Shown here piece by piece: positions 54,430 through 62,880 of a stretch of 64,000 bases of DNA. A program made the position numbers and the translations under genes. How positions within the stretch are numbered: the first letter of the stretch is position 1; every line of letters begins with the position of its first letter. Origin of the DNA: Bacteroides fragilis (GTDB taxonomy: Bacteria > Bacteroidota > Bacteroidia > Bacteroidales > Bacteroidaceae); assembly GCF_019583405.1 (NCBI RefSeq), contig NZ_SZUU01000002.1:558001-622000 (forward strand). The letters are read 5' to 3'. A model generated the notes under the pieces. It saw nothing but the letters and a program-made list of their open reading frames with translations, was not told where the DNA came from and did not search any database.

Positions 54430-56940
54430 ATGAAACGGAATTACTGGCTATCGGCCATTGTTTTCTTACTTTCCATCCTGCACGCCCAGGCAGATGAATG
54501 GATACGGATTAACCAACTGGGCTACCTCCCACAATCTAAAAAGGTAGCTGTATTTATGAGTGAAACCCCGACTGAAGTGAGCAACTATTCACTGGTCAAT
54601 GTATTTACCGGAAAAACGGTACACACTTTCACATCTCCCCGGAAGACAGGCCCGATCGGACAAATGAAATCAACCTACCGGCTGGACTTCAGTACCTTTG
54701 ATACACCCGGAACCTACTATCTGAAAGCCGGAAAAGCAGTATCGCCCCACTTCCCCATCAACCACCGGGTATATGACGGGACAGGCGACTTCCTGCTGAA
54801 TTACATGCGCCAGCAGCGATGCGGTTACAATCCCTTCCTGAAAGACAGTTGCCATGTACATGACGGCTTTATCGTGTATCATCCTACAAAGACCGGACAG
54901 CACATCGATGTCCGGGGAGGATGGCATGACGCGACCGACTATCTGCAATATACCACAACCTCGGCCAATGCCATTTATCAGATGATGTTTGCCTATCTGC
55001 AAAACCCGGAAGCTTTCGGCGATGCTTACGACGCTACCGGACACCCCGGAGCTAACGGCATCCCGGACATTGTAGACGAAATAAAATGGGGGCTCGACTG
55101 GTTGAACCGGATGAACCCTGCCCAAGGAGAGCTTTACAACCAGATTGCCGATGACCGGGATCATGCAGGGATGCGCCTGCCCAATAAAGATTCGGTAGAC
55201 TACGGCTACGGACGAGGGCAAGGGCGTCCGGTTTACTTTTGCAGTGGCGAGCCACAAGTTCGCGGTAAATTCAGAAATGCAACCACCGGAGTGGCCAGTA
55301 CCGCAGGCAAATTCGCCTCTTGCTTTGCACTGGGGGCAAAGGTACTGAAAGATTTCTATCCGGACTTCGCCCAAGAAATAGCCTCTAAAGCAGACAATGC
55401 CTATCAAGAGGGTATAAAGAAACCCGGTCCCTGCCAGACGGCCTCGGTAAAGTCGCCCTATATTTATGAAGAAGACAATTGGGTGGACGATATGGAACTC
55501 GGAGCCATGGAACTGTTCAAAGCTACCGGCAACCCCAAATATCTGGAACAAGCAGTAGAATACGGAAGGCGTGAGCCGGTGACACCGTGGATGGGTGCCG
55601 ACAGTGCCCGCCACTATCAATGGTATCCGTTCATGAACATGGGACACTACTGGATAGCCAAAGCTTCGGGCAACGAGCGCCTGCGCAACGAATTTATCCG
55701 GAACCTGCGAACCGGCATACAGCGAACATACGAAAAAGCCACAAGCAGTCCTTTCCTGCACGGCATACCTTATATCTGGTGTTCGAACAATCTGACCACC
55801 GCCATGCTTACGCAATGCCGGCTCTACCGTGAGCTGACAGGCGACACGACTTATGAAGAGATGGAAGCCGCCCTGCGCGACTGGCTCCTTGGGTGTAACC
55901 CATGGGGAACCAGCATGATCGTAGAGCTACCTTTATCCGGAGATTATCCGATACAGCCTCACTCTTCATTGCTGAACGCAGGAATAGGCAACACTACCGG
56001 CGGACTGGTGGACGGCCCGGTATACCGTACCATCTTCGAAAGTCTCCGGGGAGTAAATATGGAGGGTATTCCGGGAATACCCGGACAGGATTACAAACGT
56101 TTCCAACCCGATCTAATGGTCTATCACGATGCACTCCATGATTATTCGACCAACGAACCGACCATGGACGGAACCGCTTGCCTGACCTACTACTTATCTT
56201 CTTTACAGAAAGACGGCATGAAACAAGCGAACGCAGCAGCAGACAAGAACATCTACAGCAACGGCGGTATTGTACGTACCGACCCGTCTAAAAAACAAAT
56301 CACACTCGTATTCACCGCCGCCGATAGGGCAGACGGAGCGGATGCCATCATCAATACCCTGAAAAAGCAAGATATCAAAGGAGCATTCTTCTTCACCGGA
56401 GAATTTTACGAACTCTATCCAGACGTAGTGCAACGCCTGCTGAAAGAGGGACACTACGTCGGCAGTCACAGCTACGGACATTTGCTATACAGTCCGTGGG
56501 GAAACCGTGATTCGCTGCTGGTGACGCGCGAAGAGTTTGAAAAGGATCTGCTGAAAAGCTACGAAGTGATGCGAAAGGCCGGTATTGAATTTAAAGACGC
56601 ACCGCTCTACATCCCACCTTACGAATATTACAACCGGCAGATTGCAGCGTGGGCGAAGAGTATGGGTATTCAAGTGGTTAACTTCACACCTGGGACAGGC
56701 AGCAATGCCGACTATACCACACCGGACATGAAAAACTACCGAAGCAGCCGGAACATTTATGATAGAATCCTCTCGGTAGAAGCCAGCGAAGGACTGAACG
56801 GACACTTGATGCTGATCCATTTCGGAACAGACGATCGCCGGATTGATAAGTTCTACCACGGCTACCTTGAACGGTTGATTAAAGTCCTGAAGAAAAAAGG
56901 ATATAAATTTGTCCCGTTGCGGGAGGCTGTCGGGATATAG
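54430..56940 (+). CDS. GH9 glycoside hydrolase fused to a CE4 polysaccharide deacetylase domain, 836 aa
   Basis: Starts at MKRNYWLSAIVFLLS (54430); the longer frame from 54385 lacks signal character. After the signal peptide comes the Ig-like CelD_N domain (about 22-112, EWIRINQLGYLPQSKKVAVF). The GH9 (alpha/alpha)6 barrel follows (about 115-590) with Asp167 and Asp170 (GGWHDATDY) and the acid Glu576 (STNEPTMDGTA). Residues about 612-836 are a NodB/CE4 deacetylase fold: LVFTAADRADGADAIINTLK, then HSYGH (680-684) for the metal. The usual TFDDG reads T629-A-A-D632-R, so the aspartate that acts as base in standard CE4 enzymes is Ala. The fusion suggests action on amino-sugar polymers, such as deacetylated chitooligosaccharides, rather than cellulose. 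Confidence 0.85.
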   Translation: MKRNYWLSAIVFLLSILHAQADEWIRINQLGYLPQSKKVAVFMSETPTEVSNYSLVNVFTGKTVHTFTSPRKTGPIGQMKSTYRLDFSTFDTPGTYYLKAGKAVSPHFPINHRVYDGTGDFLLNYMRQQRCGYNPFLKDSCHVHDGFIVYHPTKTGQHIDVRGGWHDATDYLQYTTTSANAIYQMMFAYLQNPEAFGDAYDATGHPGANGIPDIVDEIKWGLDWLNRMNPAQGELYNQIADDRDHAGMRLPNKDSVDYGYGRGQGRPVYFCSGEPQVRGKFRNATTGVASTAGKFASCFALGAKVLKDFYPDFAQEIASKADNAYQEGIKKPGPCQTASVKSPYIYEEDNWVDDMELGAMELFKATGNPKYLEQAVEYGRREPVTPWMGADSARHYQWYPFMNMGHYWIAKASGNERLRNEFIRNLRTGIQRTYEKATSSPFLHGIPYIWCSNNLTTAMLTQCRLYRELTGDTTYEEMEAALRDWLLGCNPWGTSMIVELPLSGDYPIQPHSSLLNAGIGNTTGGLVDGPVYRTIFESLRGVNMEGIPGIPGQDYKRFQPDLMVYHDALHDYSTNEPTMDGTACLTYYLSSLQKDGMKQANAAADKNIYSNGGIVRTDPSKKQITLVFTAADRADGADAIINTLKKQDIKGAFFFTGEFYELYPDVVQRLLKEGHYVGSHSYGHLLYSPWGNRDSLLVTREEFEKDLLKSYEVMRKAGIEFKDAPLYIPPYEYYNRQIAAWAKSMGIQVVNFTPGTGSNADYTTPDMKNYRSSRNIYDRILSVEASEGLNGHLMLIHFGTDDRRIDKFYHGYLERLIKVLKKKGYKFVPLREAVGI

Positions 56941-57084
56941 AGACAGCTCTTACTTAATGTAGAATAAGATAAAGGTTAGTTAAGAAGGTTATCATAATAG
57001 GTATTTAAGGTACACAACCGCTCCGATTGTTTTCAGTAAATACCCCACCTCCACCCCCAAGGAGGATGTGGTTTGTATAACCTG

Positions 57085-57116
57085 AGGTCCGCCCCTGCGA
57101 AGGTCCGGACCTTTAT
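57085..57116 (+). terminator. Hairpin with T-rich tail after the GH9-CE4 gene
   Basis: AGGTCCG (57085-57091) and CGGACCT (57106-57112) flank a 14-base loop, followed by TTATTATG. Confidence 0.55.
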
Positions 57117-57189
57117 TATGCTTTCTTGCCAAGATAGTCCTCACTCCTTCGGAACATCAGTACAACAAGTTACCCATCCAGTATCATAA

Positions 57190-57250
57190 GAGTTGTACAA
57201 CTCAAGCACTACCAGTTATACAACTCGTCATGCACCAGTTGTACCACTGG
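57190..57250. promoter_or_regulatory. Three palindromes spaced 23 bases apart
   Basis: GAGTTGTACAACTC (57190-57203, perfect), AGTTATACAACT (57214-57225, one mismatch) and CCAGTTGTACCACTGG (57235-57250, one mismatched pair) share the core AGTTGTACAACT. Their centres are 23 bases apart, about two helical turns. They lie about 120-180 bases upstream of the thioredoxin-fold gene. Confidence 0.5.
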
Positions 57251-57334
57251 CATTCTCTGCCTTCCCAAACACAAGAATCCATCTTCCAGACAAAAATAAA
57301 GTAACGTCCCGTAAGGTTTCTCCCGACAAATCTT

Positions 57335-57342
57335 TATCTTTA
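57335..57342 (+). promoter_or_regulatory. -7-like promoter element for the 57368 gene
   Basis: TATCTTTA differs from TATCTTTG in the last base and lies 26 bases before the ATG at 57368. Confidence 0.4.
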
Positions 57343-57367
57343 CAGTCTCAACTTTAATGATACGGAT

Positions 57368-59581
57368 ATGAAAAACAAACTACTACTCTTGCTGCTACTT
57401 TTGGGAAGCAGCTACATCACAGCGCAGACAGTAATTGAAAATCCCCCTTTCGAAACACGTCAGGGAAGTATACACACCATCTCGAAAATAGAACTCTCGC
57501 CAACAGAAACCCGACTGACGATACGAACTGTGTTCCGTCCGCAATGGTGGACCAGCCTGGACAGCCTGACTTACATTTACGTTCCCGAAAGCAAAAAGCA
57601 ACTTTATCCCCTGCGCATAGAGGGACGTAAATTCGGCGAACAGGTGACGACTCCCGCCTCCGGCATCATAGAGCACGATTGCGTCATCACCTATCCTCCC
57701 TTGCCCGAAGGCACTACCCGGATAGACTGGATAGACGATAACCTCAACTCGGAGACCAATACTTACGGCATCTTGCTGGTGAAGCCTCAGGAAACCAAAG
57801 AACAGGCCTCCTTCCGCAAGATACGTGGCAACTGGCAGCAGGCAGATGCCGGAAACGGATGGGACATCGGGATTTATGATTCGCTGGCGATTATGGACAA
57901 CCGTTTCTGGAAATATGATCTTTGCCGGCAACAGGGGAAAAAAATCAAACTGAACTTAAAGGACGAAACAGGCGAGCAGTGCCTGCTCGAAATAACACAG
58001 GAAAAAGACGGCAACCTACGTATCGGAAAGAACGGGGAGAAACCCAATAAGTATATCCGTGCCGGATGTCCCCAAAGAAATTATGCGGCAACCACAGCCC
58101 CCACGACCCCACAAACAGACTTCTTCCGGAAAGACACGGTTCACATACGCGGATTCCTGGATGGATACAGCCCCAAACTGGGATTCACTACCGTACTGAT
58201 TTATACGGACAATCACATAACTCACGAAAGCACTCCCGCCGTAGTCACCATCCATCCGGACGGACGCTTTGAGTCGGACTTCGTCGTCAATTATCCCGGA
58301 GTGCACCACCTCTCTATAGGTAGCAACTGGATGACATTCTATGTCAAGCCGGGCGAGACCCTGATGCTTTACGTCAACTGGGAAGCCCATCTGGACTATC
58401 TCCGCCAAAGGAGACTGAAACCTATGCTGACAGAAACTCTGTACATGGGGCCTTCAAGCAGCATAAATCAGGAACTGATGCCTTGCAAAACGCTGTTCTC
58501 AAAAGATTATCAAATCATACTGAATGCGTGCAAAACACTGACACCCTCTGAATTCAAGGCACAACAAGAACCGATGTATCAATTGTGGATGCATCGGATC
58601 GACTCGCTGGAGCAGTCGAAAACACTACAGCCCGAAGCGATGCAAATGCTGAAGAACGATGTGATGATCAATTACGGTGCCTGGCTCTTGGAATTTACCC
58701 TGATGAGAGACATAGATGCCAGTAAAGATACGACTAACGCGATATTGAAAATAAAGGAAAGCCCGGACTATTATGACTTCCTGAAAGCAATGCCGTTGAA
58801 TGATGTCCGCAGCATCGGTTGCAACGGCTTCTCTACCTTTATCAACCGCATTGAATTTATGAACCCCTTCCGACCGGCAAGCTGGCAAATAAGGAATGAC
58901 TCAGACGACAGGGTGAAGATATATGCAGAAAGCTGGCGAAAGCAAAAGAAGATATTGCAGGATACGACGGGAATGCCTTTCCCGGTAGTCGGCGAACTCA
59001 TTCTGACGCGCTCCTACCCGTTCCTGGCCCAAACTCTCAAGAGCGAAAAGAAGGCTTTTGCTCTGCTGGACACACTGAAGAGTTATCTGCACGACCCATT
59101 CCTGTCAGCGGAGGCCGAACGCATATACCGCCAGATTTATCCCGCACAGGGGAAAAAGCCGCAAGAGCTTCCGGCAGGAAAAGGTACGGACATCATCCGT
59201 AAACTGACAGCACCTTATCTGGGGAAATTTGTGATTATCGACTTCTGGGCAACGTCTTGTGGCCCTTGTCGCGCCAGCATCGAGAAGCATGCGGATTTGA
59301 GAAAAGAATACCGCAACAGTCCCGACATCAAGTTCATTTTTGTTACCAGCAACCAGGACTCACCGGAAAAAGCTTATGAAAGCTATGTGGAGAAGCACCT
59401 GAAAGAGGAAACCATCTTCCGCCTTCCACAAAGCGACTATAACTATCTGAGGGAATTATTCCGTTTCAATGGCATTCCCCGTTACGTGTTGCTGGACCGT
59501 GACGGCAAACTGCTGGACGGAGACTTCCCGATGTATAATATTGAACTGTTCCTGAAAGAATCTAAAATAAGGAAGGAGTGA
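57368..59581 (+). CDS. Exported TlpA-like thioredoxin-fold protein with long N-terminal region, 737 aa
   Basis: A signal peptide (LLLLLLLLGSSYITAQ) is followed by about 570 residues of mixed structure: a beta-rich domain (about 18-150), an extended linker, a beta domain with VHIRGFLDGYSPKLGFTTVL (about 260-330) and a helical region with LMRDIDASKDTTNAILK. The C-terminal TlpA/ResA-like thioredoxin domain (about 605-735) has FVIIDFWATSCGPCRASIEK with the CGPC redox pair and a cis-Pro in FNGIPRYVLLD. It acts in the periplasm as a thiol reductase or oxidase. Proteins with this layout are common in Bacteroides; the large N-terminal part has no assigned role. Confidence 0.8.
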   Translation: MKNKLLLLLLLLGSSYITAQTVIENPPFETRQGSIHTISKIELSPTETRLTIRTVFRPQWWTSLDSLTYIYVPESKKQLYPLRIEGRKFGEQVTTPASGIIEHDCVITYPPLPEGTTRIDWIDDNLNSETNTYGILLVKPQETKEQASFRKIRGNWQQADAGNGWDIGIYDSLAIMDNRFWKYDLCRQQGKKIKLNLKDETGEQCLLEITQEKDGNLRIGKNGEKPNKYIRAGCPQRNYAATTAPTTPQTDFFRKDTVHIRGFLDGYSPKLGFTTVLIYTDNHITHESTPAVVTIHPDGRFESDFVVNYPGVHHLSIGSNWMTFYVKPGETLMLYVNWEAHLDYLRQRRLKPMLTETLYMGPSSSINQELMPCKTLFSKDYQIILNACKTLTPSEFKAQQEPMYQLWMHRIDSLEQSKTLQPEAMQMLKNDVMINYGAWLLEFTLMRDIDASKDTTNAILKIKESPDYYDFLKAMPLNDVRSIGCNGFSTFINRIEFMNPFRPASWQIRNDSDDRVKIYAESWRKQKKILQDTTGMPFPVVGELILTRSYPFLAQTLKSEKKAFALLDTLKSYLHDPFLSAEAERIYRQIYPAQGKKPQELPAGKGTDIIRKLTAPYLGKFVIIDFWATSCGPCRASIEKHADLRKEYRNSPDIKFIFVTSNQDSPEKAYESYVEKHLKEETIFRLPQSDYNYLRELFRFNGIPRYVLLDRDGKLLDGDFPMYNIELFLKESKIRKE

Positions 59582-59589
59582 AAAAGATT

Positions 59590-59676
59590 GTTCACCACAG
59601 AGTAACACAGAGTCCCACAGAGAGAAAATAATAGAAATTAAAACTCTGTGAGACTCTGTGTTACTCTGTGGTGAAC
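59590..59676. repeat. 33-bp near-perfect inverted repeat (CCACAGAGTAACACAGAG type)
   Basis: Arms at 59590-59622 and 59644-59676 match at 32 of 33 positions around a 21-base AT loop. It starts 8 bases after the stop of the thioredoxin-fold gene and lies before the convergent threonine aldolase gene, so it may act as a terminator. A related palindrome is at 60772-60874. Confidence 0.75.
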
Positions 59677-59699
59677 ATCTGCCTCTATTGGGCACAAAA

Positions 59700-60713
59700 T
59701 TATTTTTGCAGTATACGGATAAACGTATCGATATCTTCTTCCGTTGTATCAAACGAAGTGACCAGGCGTATTTCGTCAGCCTCTTCATTCCAGAAATAGA
59801 AGAAATAAGATTGCAGCATGCGGTCTATTTCGGCACGGGGCATGGTCAGGAACAGCTGGTTGCTTTCCACCTTCTGAGTGAAACGTACACCGGGGACCTG
59901 CCTCAGGGCATCAGCAAGACGCTTTGCCATCGCATTAGCATGGGTTGCGTTTTTCAGCCATAGTCCGTCTGTCAGATAAGCGGTGAACTGGCAAGAAAGA
60001 TAACGCATCTTGGATGCTAACTGAGCCGATTGCTTACGCACGAAGCGCGCCTCTGGTTTCAGTGAGTCATCGAATACGATCACGCACTCTCCCATCATCA
60101 GCCCATTCTTGGTTCCACCGAAACTGAGCACATCGATACCGCAATCTACAGTCAGCGCCCGCAATGAAAGCCCCAGCGAAGCACAAGCGTTGGCTATGCG
60201 CGCACCGTCCATGTGCACCCGCATACCGTATTGATGGGCAAGCGAAGTAATGGCTTTCAATTCGTCGGGTGTATAGACGGTACCCAGTTCCGTACATTCC
60301 GAAAGATAAATAGCTCCCGGCTGAGAGTGGTGCTGGTCGGCAAAGCCATGCAGATAGGGTGTGATCAGTTCCGGAGTCAGCTTCCCGTCGGGAGTGGCGA
60401 TAGGGCGGATCTGACAACCGGTCATCTTCACCGGAGACCCGCATTCATCCACATAAATGTGCGCAGTTTCGGCACAAAGGATAGAGTTGTAAGGGCGAGT
60501 CATCAATTGCAGGGCAATGACATTGCTGCCTGTCCCATTGAAAACAAACAGTGACTCACAATCGGCTACAAACGTTTCTTTAATTTTCCGGACAGCTTCT
60601 TCTGTCCACAAATCATCGCCATAGCCCAAGGCATGATCCCGGTTAGCCCGTGTCAAGGCTTCCATAATGGCAGGATGCACACCCGAATTATTATCAGAGG
60701 CAAAACTTCTCAT
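59700..60713 (-). CDS. Low-specificity threonine aldolase, 337 aa
   Basis: A PLP-dependent fold-type I enzyme: SDNNSGVHPAIMEALTRANR at the N-terminus, GYGDDLWTEEAVRKIKETF, the cofactor stacking and carboxylate residues (NGTGSNVIALQLM, VHMDGARIAN with Asp169) and the Schiff-base Lys202 in SFGGTKNGLMMGE. It cleaves L-threonine or L-allo-threonine to glycine and acetaldehyde in the cytoplasm. The protein starts at MRSFASDNNSG, close to the family's normal start. Monocistronic, bracketed by the two palindromic repeats. Confidence 0.9.
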   Translation of the reverse strand: MRSFASDNNSGVHPAIMEALTRANRDHALGYGDDLWTEEAVRKIKETFVADCESLFVFNGTGSNVIALQLMTRPYNSILCAETAHIYVDECGSPVKMTGCQIRPIATPDGKLTPELITPYLHGFADQHHSQPGAIYLSECTELGTVYTPDELKAITSLAHQYGMRVHMDGARIANACASLGLSLRALTVDCGIDVLSFGGTKNGLMMGECVIVFDDSLKPEARFVRKQSAQLASKMRYLSCQFTAYLTDGLWLKNATHANAMAKRLADALRQVPGVRFTQKVESNQLFLTMPRAEIDRMLQSYFFYFWNEEADEIRLVTSFDTTEEDIDTFIRILQK

Positions 60714-60771
60714 AGTGTGTTAAAGATAAATTATTCTGCAAAGGAAGAAAATTATTCGCAGAAAAAGAAAG

Positions 60772-60874
60772 GATTTCACCACAGATTACACAGATTTCCA
60801 CAGCACCTTTACTATTAAATATCAACGGAATAAATCATTAATCTGTAGAAATCGGTGTAATCTGTGGTGAAATC
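60772..60874. repeat. 32-bp inverted repeat (CCACAGATTACACAGATT type)
   Basis: Arms at 60772-60803 and 60843-60874 match at 30 of 32 positions around a 39-base AT-rich loop. It is related to the repeat at 59590-59676 (shared TTCACCACAGA..ACACAGA). It ends 8 bases before the stop of the small membrane protein gene (60883), so may terminate the sigma-factor operon. Confidence 0.75.
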
Positions 60875-60882
60875 AAACTCCC

Positions 60883-61257
60883 TCAGGAATGAAACTTCTT
60901 CTTGCGAAGCCAATAGTCCAATCCAAGCAATAACAGGACTAACGTTGCAATATAGCTATAAAAGACCAACAAGAGAGAATCAACATGGGAGAAATCCATA
61001 CCGGACAAGCAGTCCTTAACATTGAATTCCAATTTGAGAACAAGCGTATATACTCCTACTCCCAACAACAGCAATATACCGGCAACCATGCCACACAGCA
61101 TCGCCCGCTCCTTCCGCTTCTGTTGTTTCTCCGCTTCCAGACGGATCTGCTCCATCATCCGATAATTAAAATTAGACGGCAATCTGCCGGACTGCCTCTT
61201 TCGGAGGGCCTGTTTCAATGCATTTTCCGTAGGTTTCTTCTCTGTTTCCATCATCAC
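60883..61257 (-). CDS. Small membrane protein, probable sigma-factor partner, 124 aa
   Basis: A charged N-terminal cytoplasmic part (about 1-50, ALKQALRKRQSGRLPSNFNY..RLEAEKQQKRKER) is followed by two membrane helices (about 53-72 and 94-115) and a basic tail (RKKKFHS). It overlaps the end of the ECF sigma gene by four bases, the standard place of an anti-sigma factor. It has no clear zinc-binding anti-sigma (ZAS) motif, so the role as anti-sigma is inferred from position and topology only. Confidence 0.7.
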   Translation of the reverse strand: MMMETEKKPTENALKQALRKRQSGRLPSNFNYRMMEQIRLEAEKQQKRKERAMLCGMVAGILLLLGVGVYTLVLKLEFNVKDCLSGMDFSHVDSLLLVFYSYIATLVLLLLGLDYWLRKKKFHS

Positions 61258-61805
61258 TCCTTTCCGTTCATCAATACATAAATTTTTTTACGGGTACGGT
61301 GCAGTTTCACTTTCACATTTCCCGGTGAGAGTTTCAGCACCTCCCCTATTTCTTCTATCGACTTCTCTTCATAATAGAAAAGTGTAATCAAGACTTTTTC
61401 TTCGACACTCAACAAGTCGATGGCCTGAACCAGCCTCGTTGTCCGTTCTTCGTCATCGGTAGGGCAAAGTATTTCGTCGGCTTTTTCATCGGGTACATTA
61501 TTTATAGTACCTTCCTCAATATAAAGAAACTCCTGTTTCTTTTTGCGGGTAGCGGATACAGCTGCATTATAAGCAATCCGATAAAGCCAGGTAGAAAAGC
61601 GGCACTCTCCCTTATAGCTCTCAAGACAACGGAAGGCTTTCAGAAAAACATCCTGCACCAACTCTTCCGCATCTTCGGAACAACCGACAATCTGCACAAT
61701 CAGCACATAAAGCGGACGGCTGTAACGGTCGATAAATACAGAAAAAGATTCTGTGTCTCCGTTCAGTATCCGTGCTATGTATTGTGTTTCTTCGTTCTGT
61801 ACCAT
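61254..61805 (-). CDS. ECF-type RNA polymerase sigma factor, 183 aa
   Basis: Region 2 is at about 10-80 (FSVFIDRYSRPLYVLIVQIV.., AEELVQDVFLKAFRCLESYK, STWLYRIAYNAAVSATRKKK) and region 4 at about 120-178 (AIDLLSVEEKVLITLFYYEE, IEEIGEVLKLSPGNVKVKLH). There is no region 3, as expected for the ECF group. It directs RNA polymerase to a small regulon, possibly including its own operon. It is coupled to the small membrane protein by a 4-base overlap and divergent from the DUF6249 gene 131 bases away. Confidence 0.92.
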   Translation of the reverse strand: MVQNEETQYIARILNGDTESFSVFIDRYSRPLYVLIVQIVGCSEDAEELVQDVFLKAFRCLESYKGECRFSTWLYRIAYNAAVSATRKKKQEFLYIEEGTINNVPDEKADEILCPTDDEERTTRLVQAIDLLSVEEKVLITLFYYEEKSIEEIGEVLKLSPGNVKVKLHRTRKKIYVLMNGKE

Positions 61806-61936
61806 GATATTCGGTTAGACGCAGGCGGATTAGAAAGGTTACAAGCAAAAAAATATTTTTTTCTTTGTAACCTTTCCGTAGTCTGTTGCGTCAAACAGTG
61901 CAAAGAACGGAATTATTCACTTAAAAACATACGATC

Positions 61937-62365
61937 ATGATGGATTTCATTACAGTCCCCTTAGTTGTGGGCATCATTACCTTAGGTATTTACAAATTGT
62001 TTGAACTTTTTGCATGCAGACGCGAACGTATCACTCTTATCGAAAAGTTAGGAGAAAAGATGTCAGAAGGCAATCTCGAACTGACTGGGAAGATTGGTTT
62101 GCCCGACTATAATCGTTCTCAACCATCATTCGGTGCTTTGAAAGGCGGCTGTCTGTTGCTGGGAGTAGGACTGGGACTATTAATCGGTTTTATCCTCAGT
62201 TATGTAAGCTTCTCTCTGTATGACTTTGACAGATTCGACAAAGGATATCCCCGCGAAATGATAGGAGTTATCTACGGATCATGCACACTTCTCTTCGGAG
62301 GAGCTGGATTAGTGACTTCTTTTTTGATAGAACGGAATTTCTGCAATAAAAAGAAAGAGGAATAA
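61937..62365 (+). CDS. DUF6249-like membrane protein, 142 aa
   Basis: An N-terminal helix (about 4-24, FITVPLVVGIITLGIYKLFE), a cytoplasmic segment (about 27-70, RRERITLIEKLGEKMSEG) and two C-terminal helices (about 72-95 and 107-130). From memory this is the DUF6249 pattern, often next to ECF sigma genes in Bacteroides. It is divergent from the sigma factor, so is a candidate member of its regulon. The Met pair at the start (MMDFIT) leaves the exact start uncertain by one codon. Confidence 0.7.
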   Translation: MMDFITVPLVVGIITLGIYKLFELFACRRERITLIEKLGEKMSEGNLELTGKIGLPDYNRSQPSFGALKGGCLLLGVGLGLLIGFILSYVSFSLYDFDRFDKGYPREMIGVIYGSCTLLFGGAGLVTSFLIERNFCNKKKEE

Positions 62366-62370
62366 AAAAT

Positions 62371-62416
62371 AATCTCCGGAATGCAATACCACTGGACTGT
62401 TCCGGGGATTTTTTTC
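62371..62416 (+). terminator. Terminator after the DUF6249 gene
   Basis: AATCTCCGGAA (62371-62381) and TTCCGGGGATT (62400-62410) form a stem with one G-T pair, followed by a run of T. Confidence 0.75.
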
Positions 62417-62430
62417 ACAATAAGCAGCAT

Positions 62431-62649
62431 CTATCCAATATAAACATTTACACAGAGGTAAACATAAAGTTCTTCCTCTTCTTGTTCAAACTCAATCTTA
62501 TCTTCTCTGGCTAACCAGCCCAGAGCTGCCCCCAATTCCTTATCCTTTAACCCGGATTTCCTTTTCAGGTTGCCATAACTCCATTTGTCATTGTTGCTCA
62601 ACAATTGCCAAACTTTTCCGGCATTCAAGCCGATTTCATTCTTATCCAT
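62431..62649 (-). CDS. Small winged-helix protein, 72 aa
   Basis: From MDKNEIGLNAGKVWQLLSNN (62649) the protein shows the short winged-helix pattern of Bacteroidetes wHTH_10-type proteins: NNDKWSYGNLKRKSGLKDKELGAALGWLAREDKIEFE and a C-terminal strand. A 3-residue longer start at 62658 is possible. Proteins of this type are small DNA-binding or nucleoid-associated factors of unknown regulon. It stands alone, convergent to the DUF6249 gene. Confidence 0.75.
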   Translation of the reverse strand: MDKNEIGLNAGKVWQLLSNNDKWSYGNLKRKSGLKDKELGAALGWLAREDKIEFEQEEEELYVYLCVNVYIG

Positions 62650-62880
62650 TTGATACAAAAGTTTAAAGGTTAAAACACATAAAGCTACTATTTACGCGGT
62701 GTAAGTTAACAAAATTATGTAAGCATTGTTACTACAAAAACACTAAAAACATACTACATACGATATTTTTAACATAAAATCTATCTTATATACCAATCTA
62801 CCAAGGTTATTAGCATACGTTAAATATACAACTTTTTGATATAATCACCTGTTATTGCATCATTGAATAACCTAAACTGA

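Larger units (their letters stand above)
56941..57367. other. 427-base gap with terminator and palindrome cluster
   Basis: It contains a terminator-like hairpin (57085-57116), a C-rich/G-rich imperfect hairpin before it (about 57045-57072), a cluster of three palindromes at 57190-57250, and a promoter-like TATCTTTA at 57335-57342 for the next gene. No coding frame is evident. Confidence 0.5.

Noticed and set aside
54670-55815. A 381-codon minus-strand frame opposite the GH9-CE4 gene
   Set aside because: It is antisense to a clear GH9 catalytic domain with intact motifs. Long antisense frames are expected opposite GC-rich codons.
57160-57250. CRISPR-like array
   Set aside because: The units are palindromes of 12-16 bases with 7-11-base gaps and changing sequence, too short and too few for a CRISPR array. 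A regulator-binding cluster fits better.
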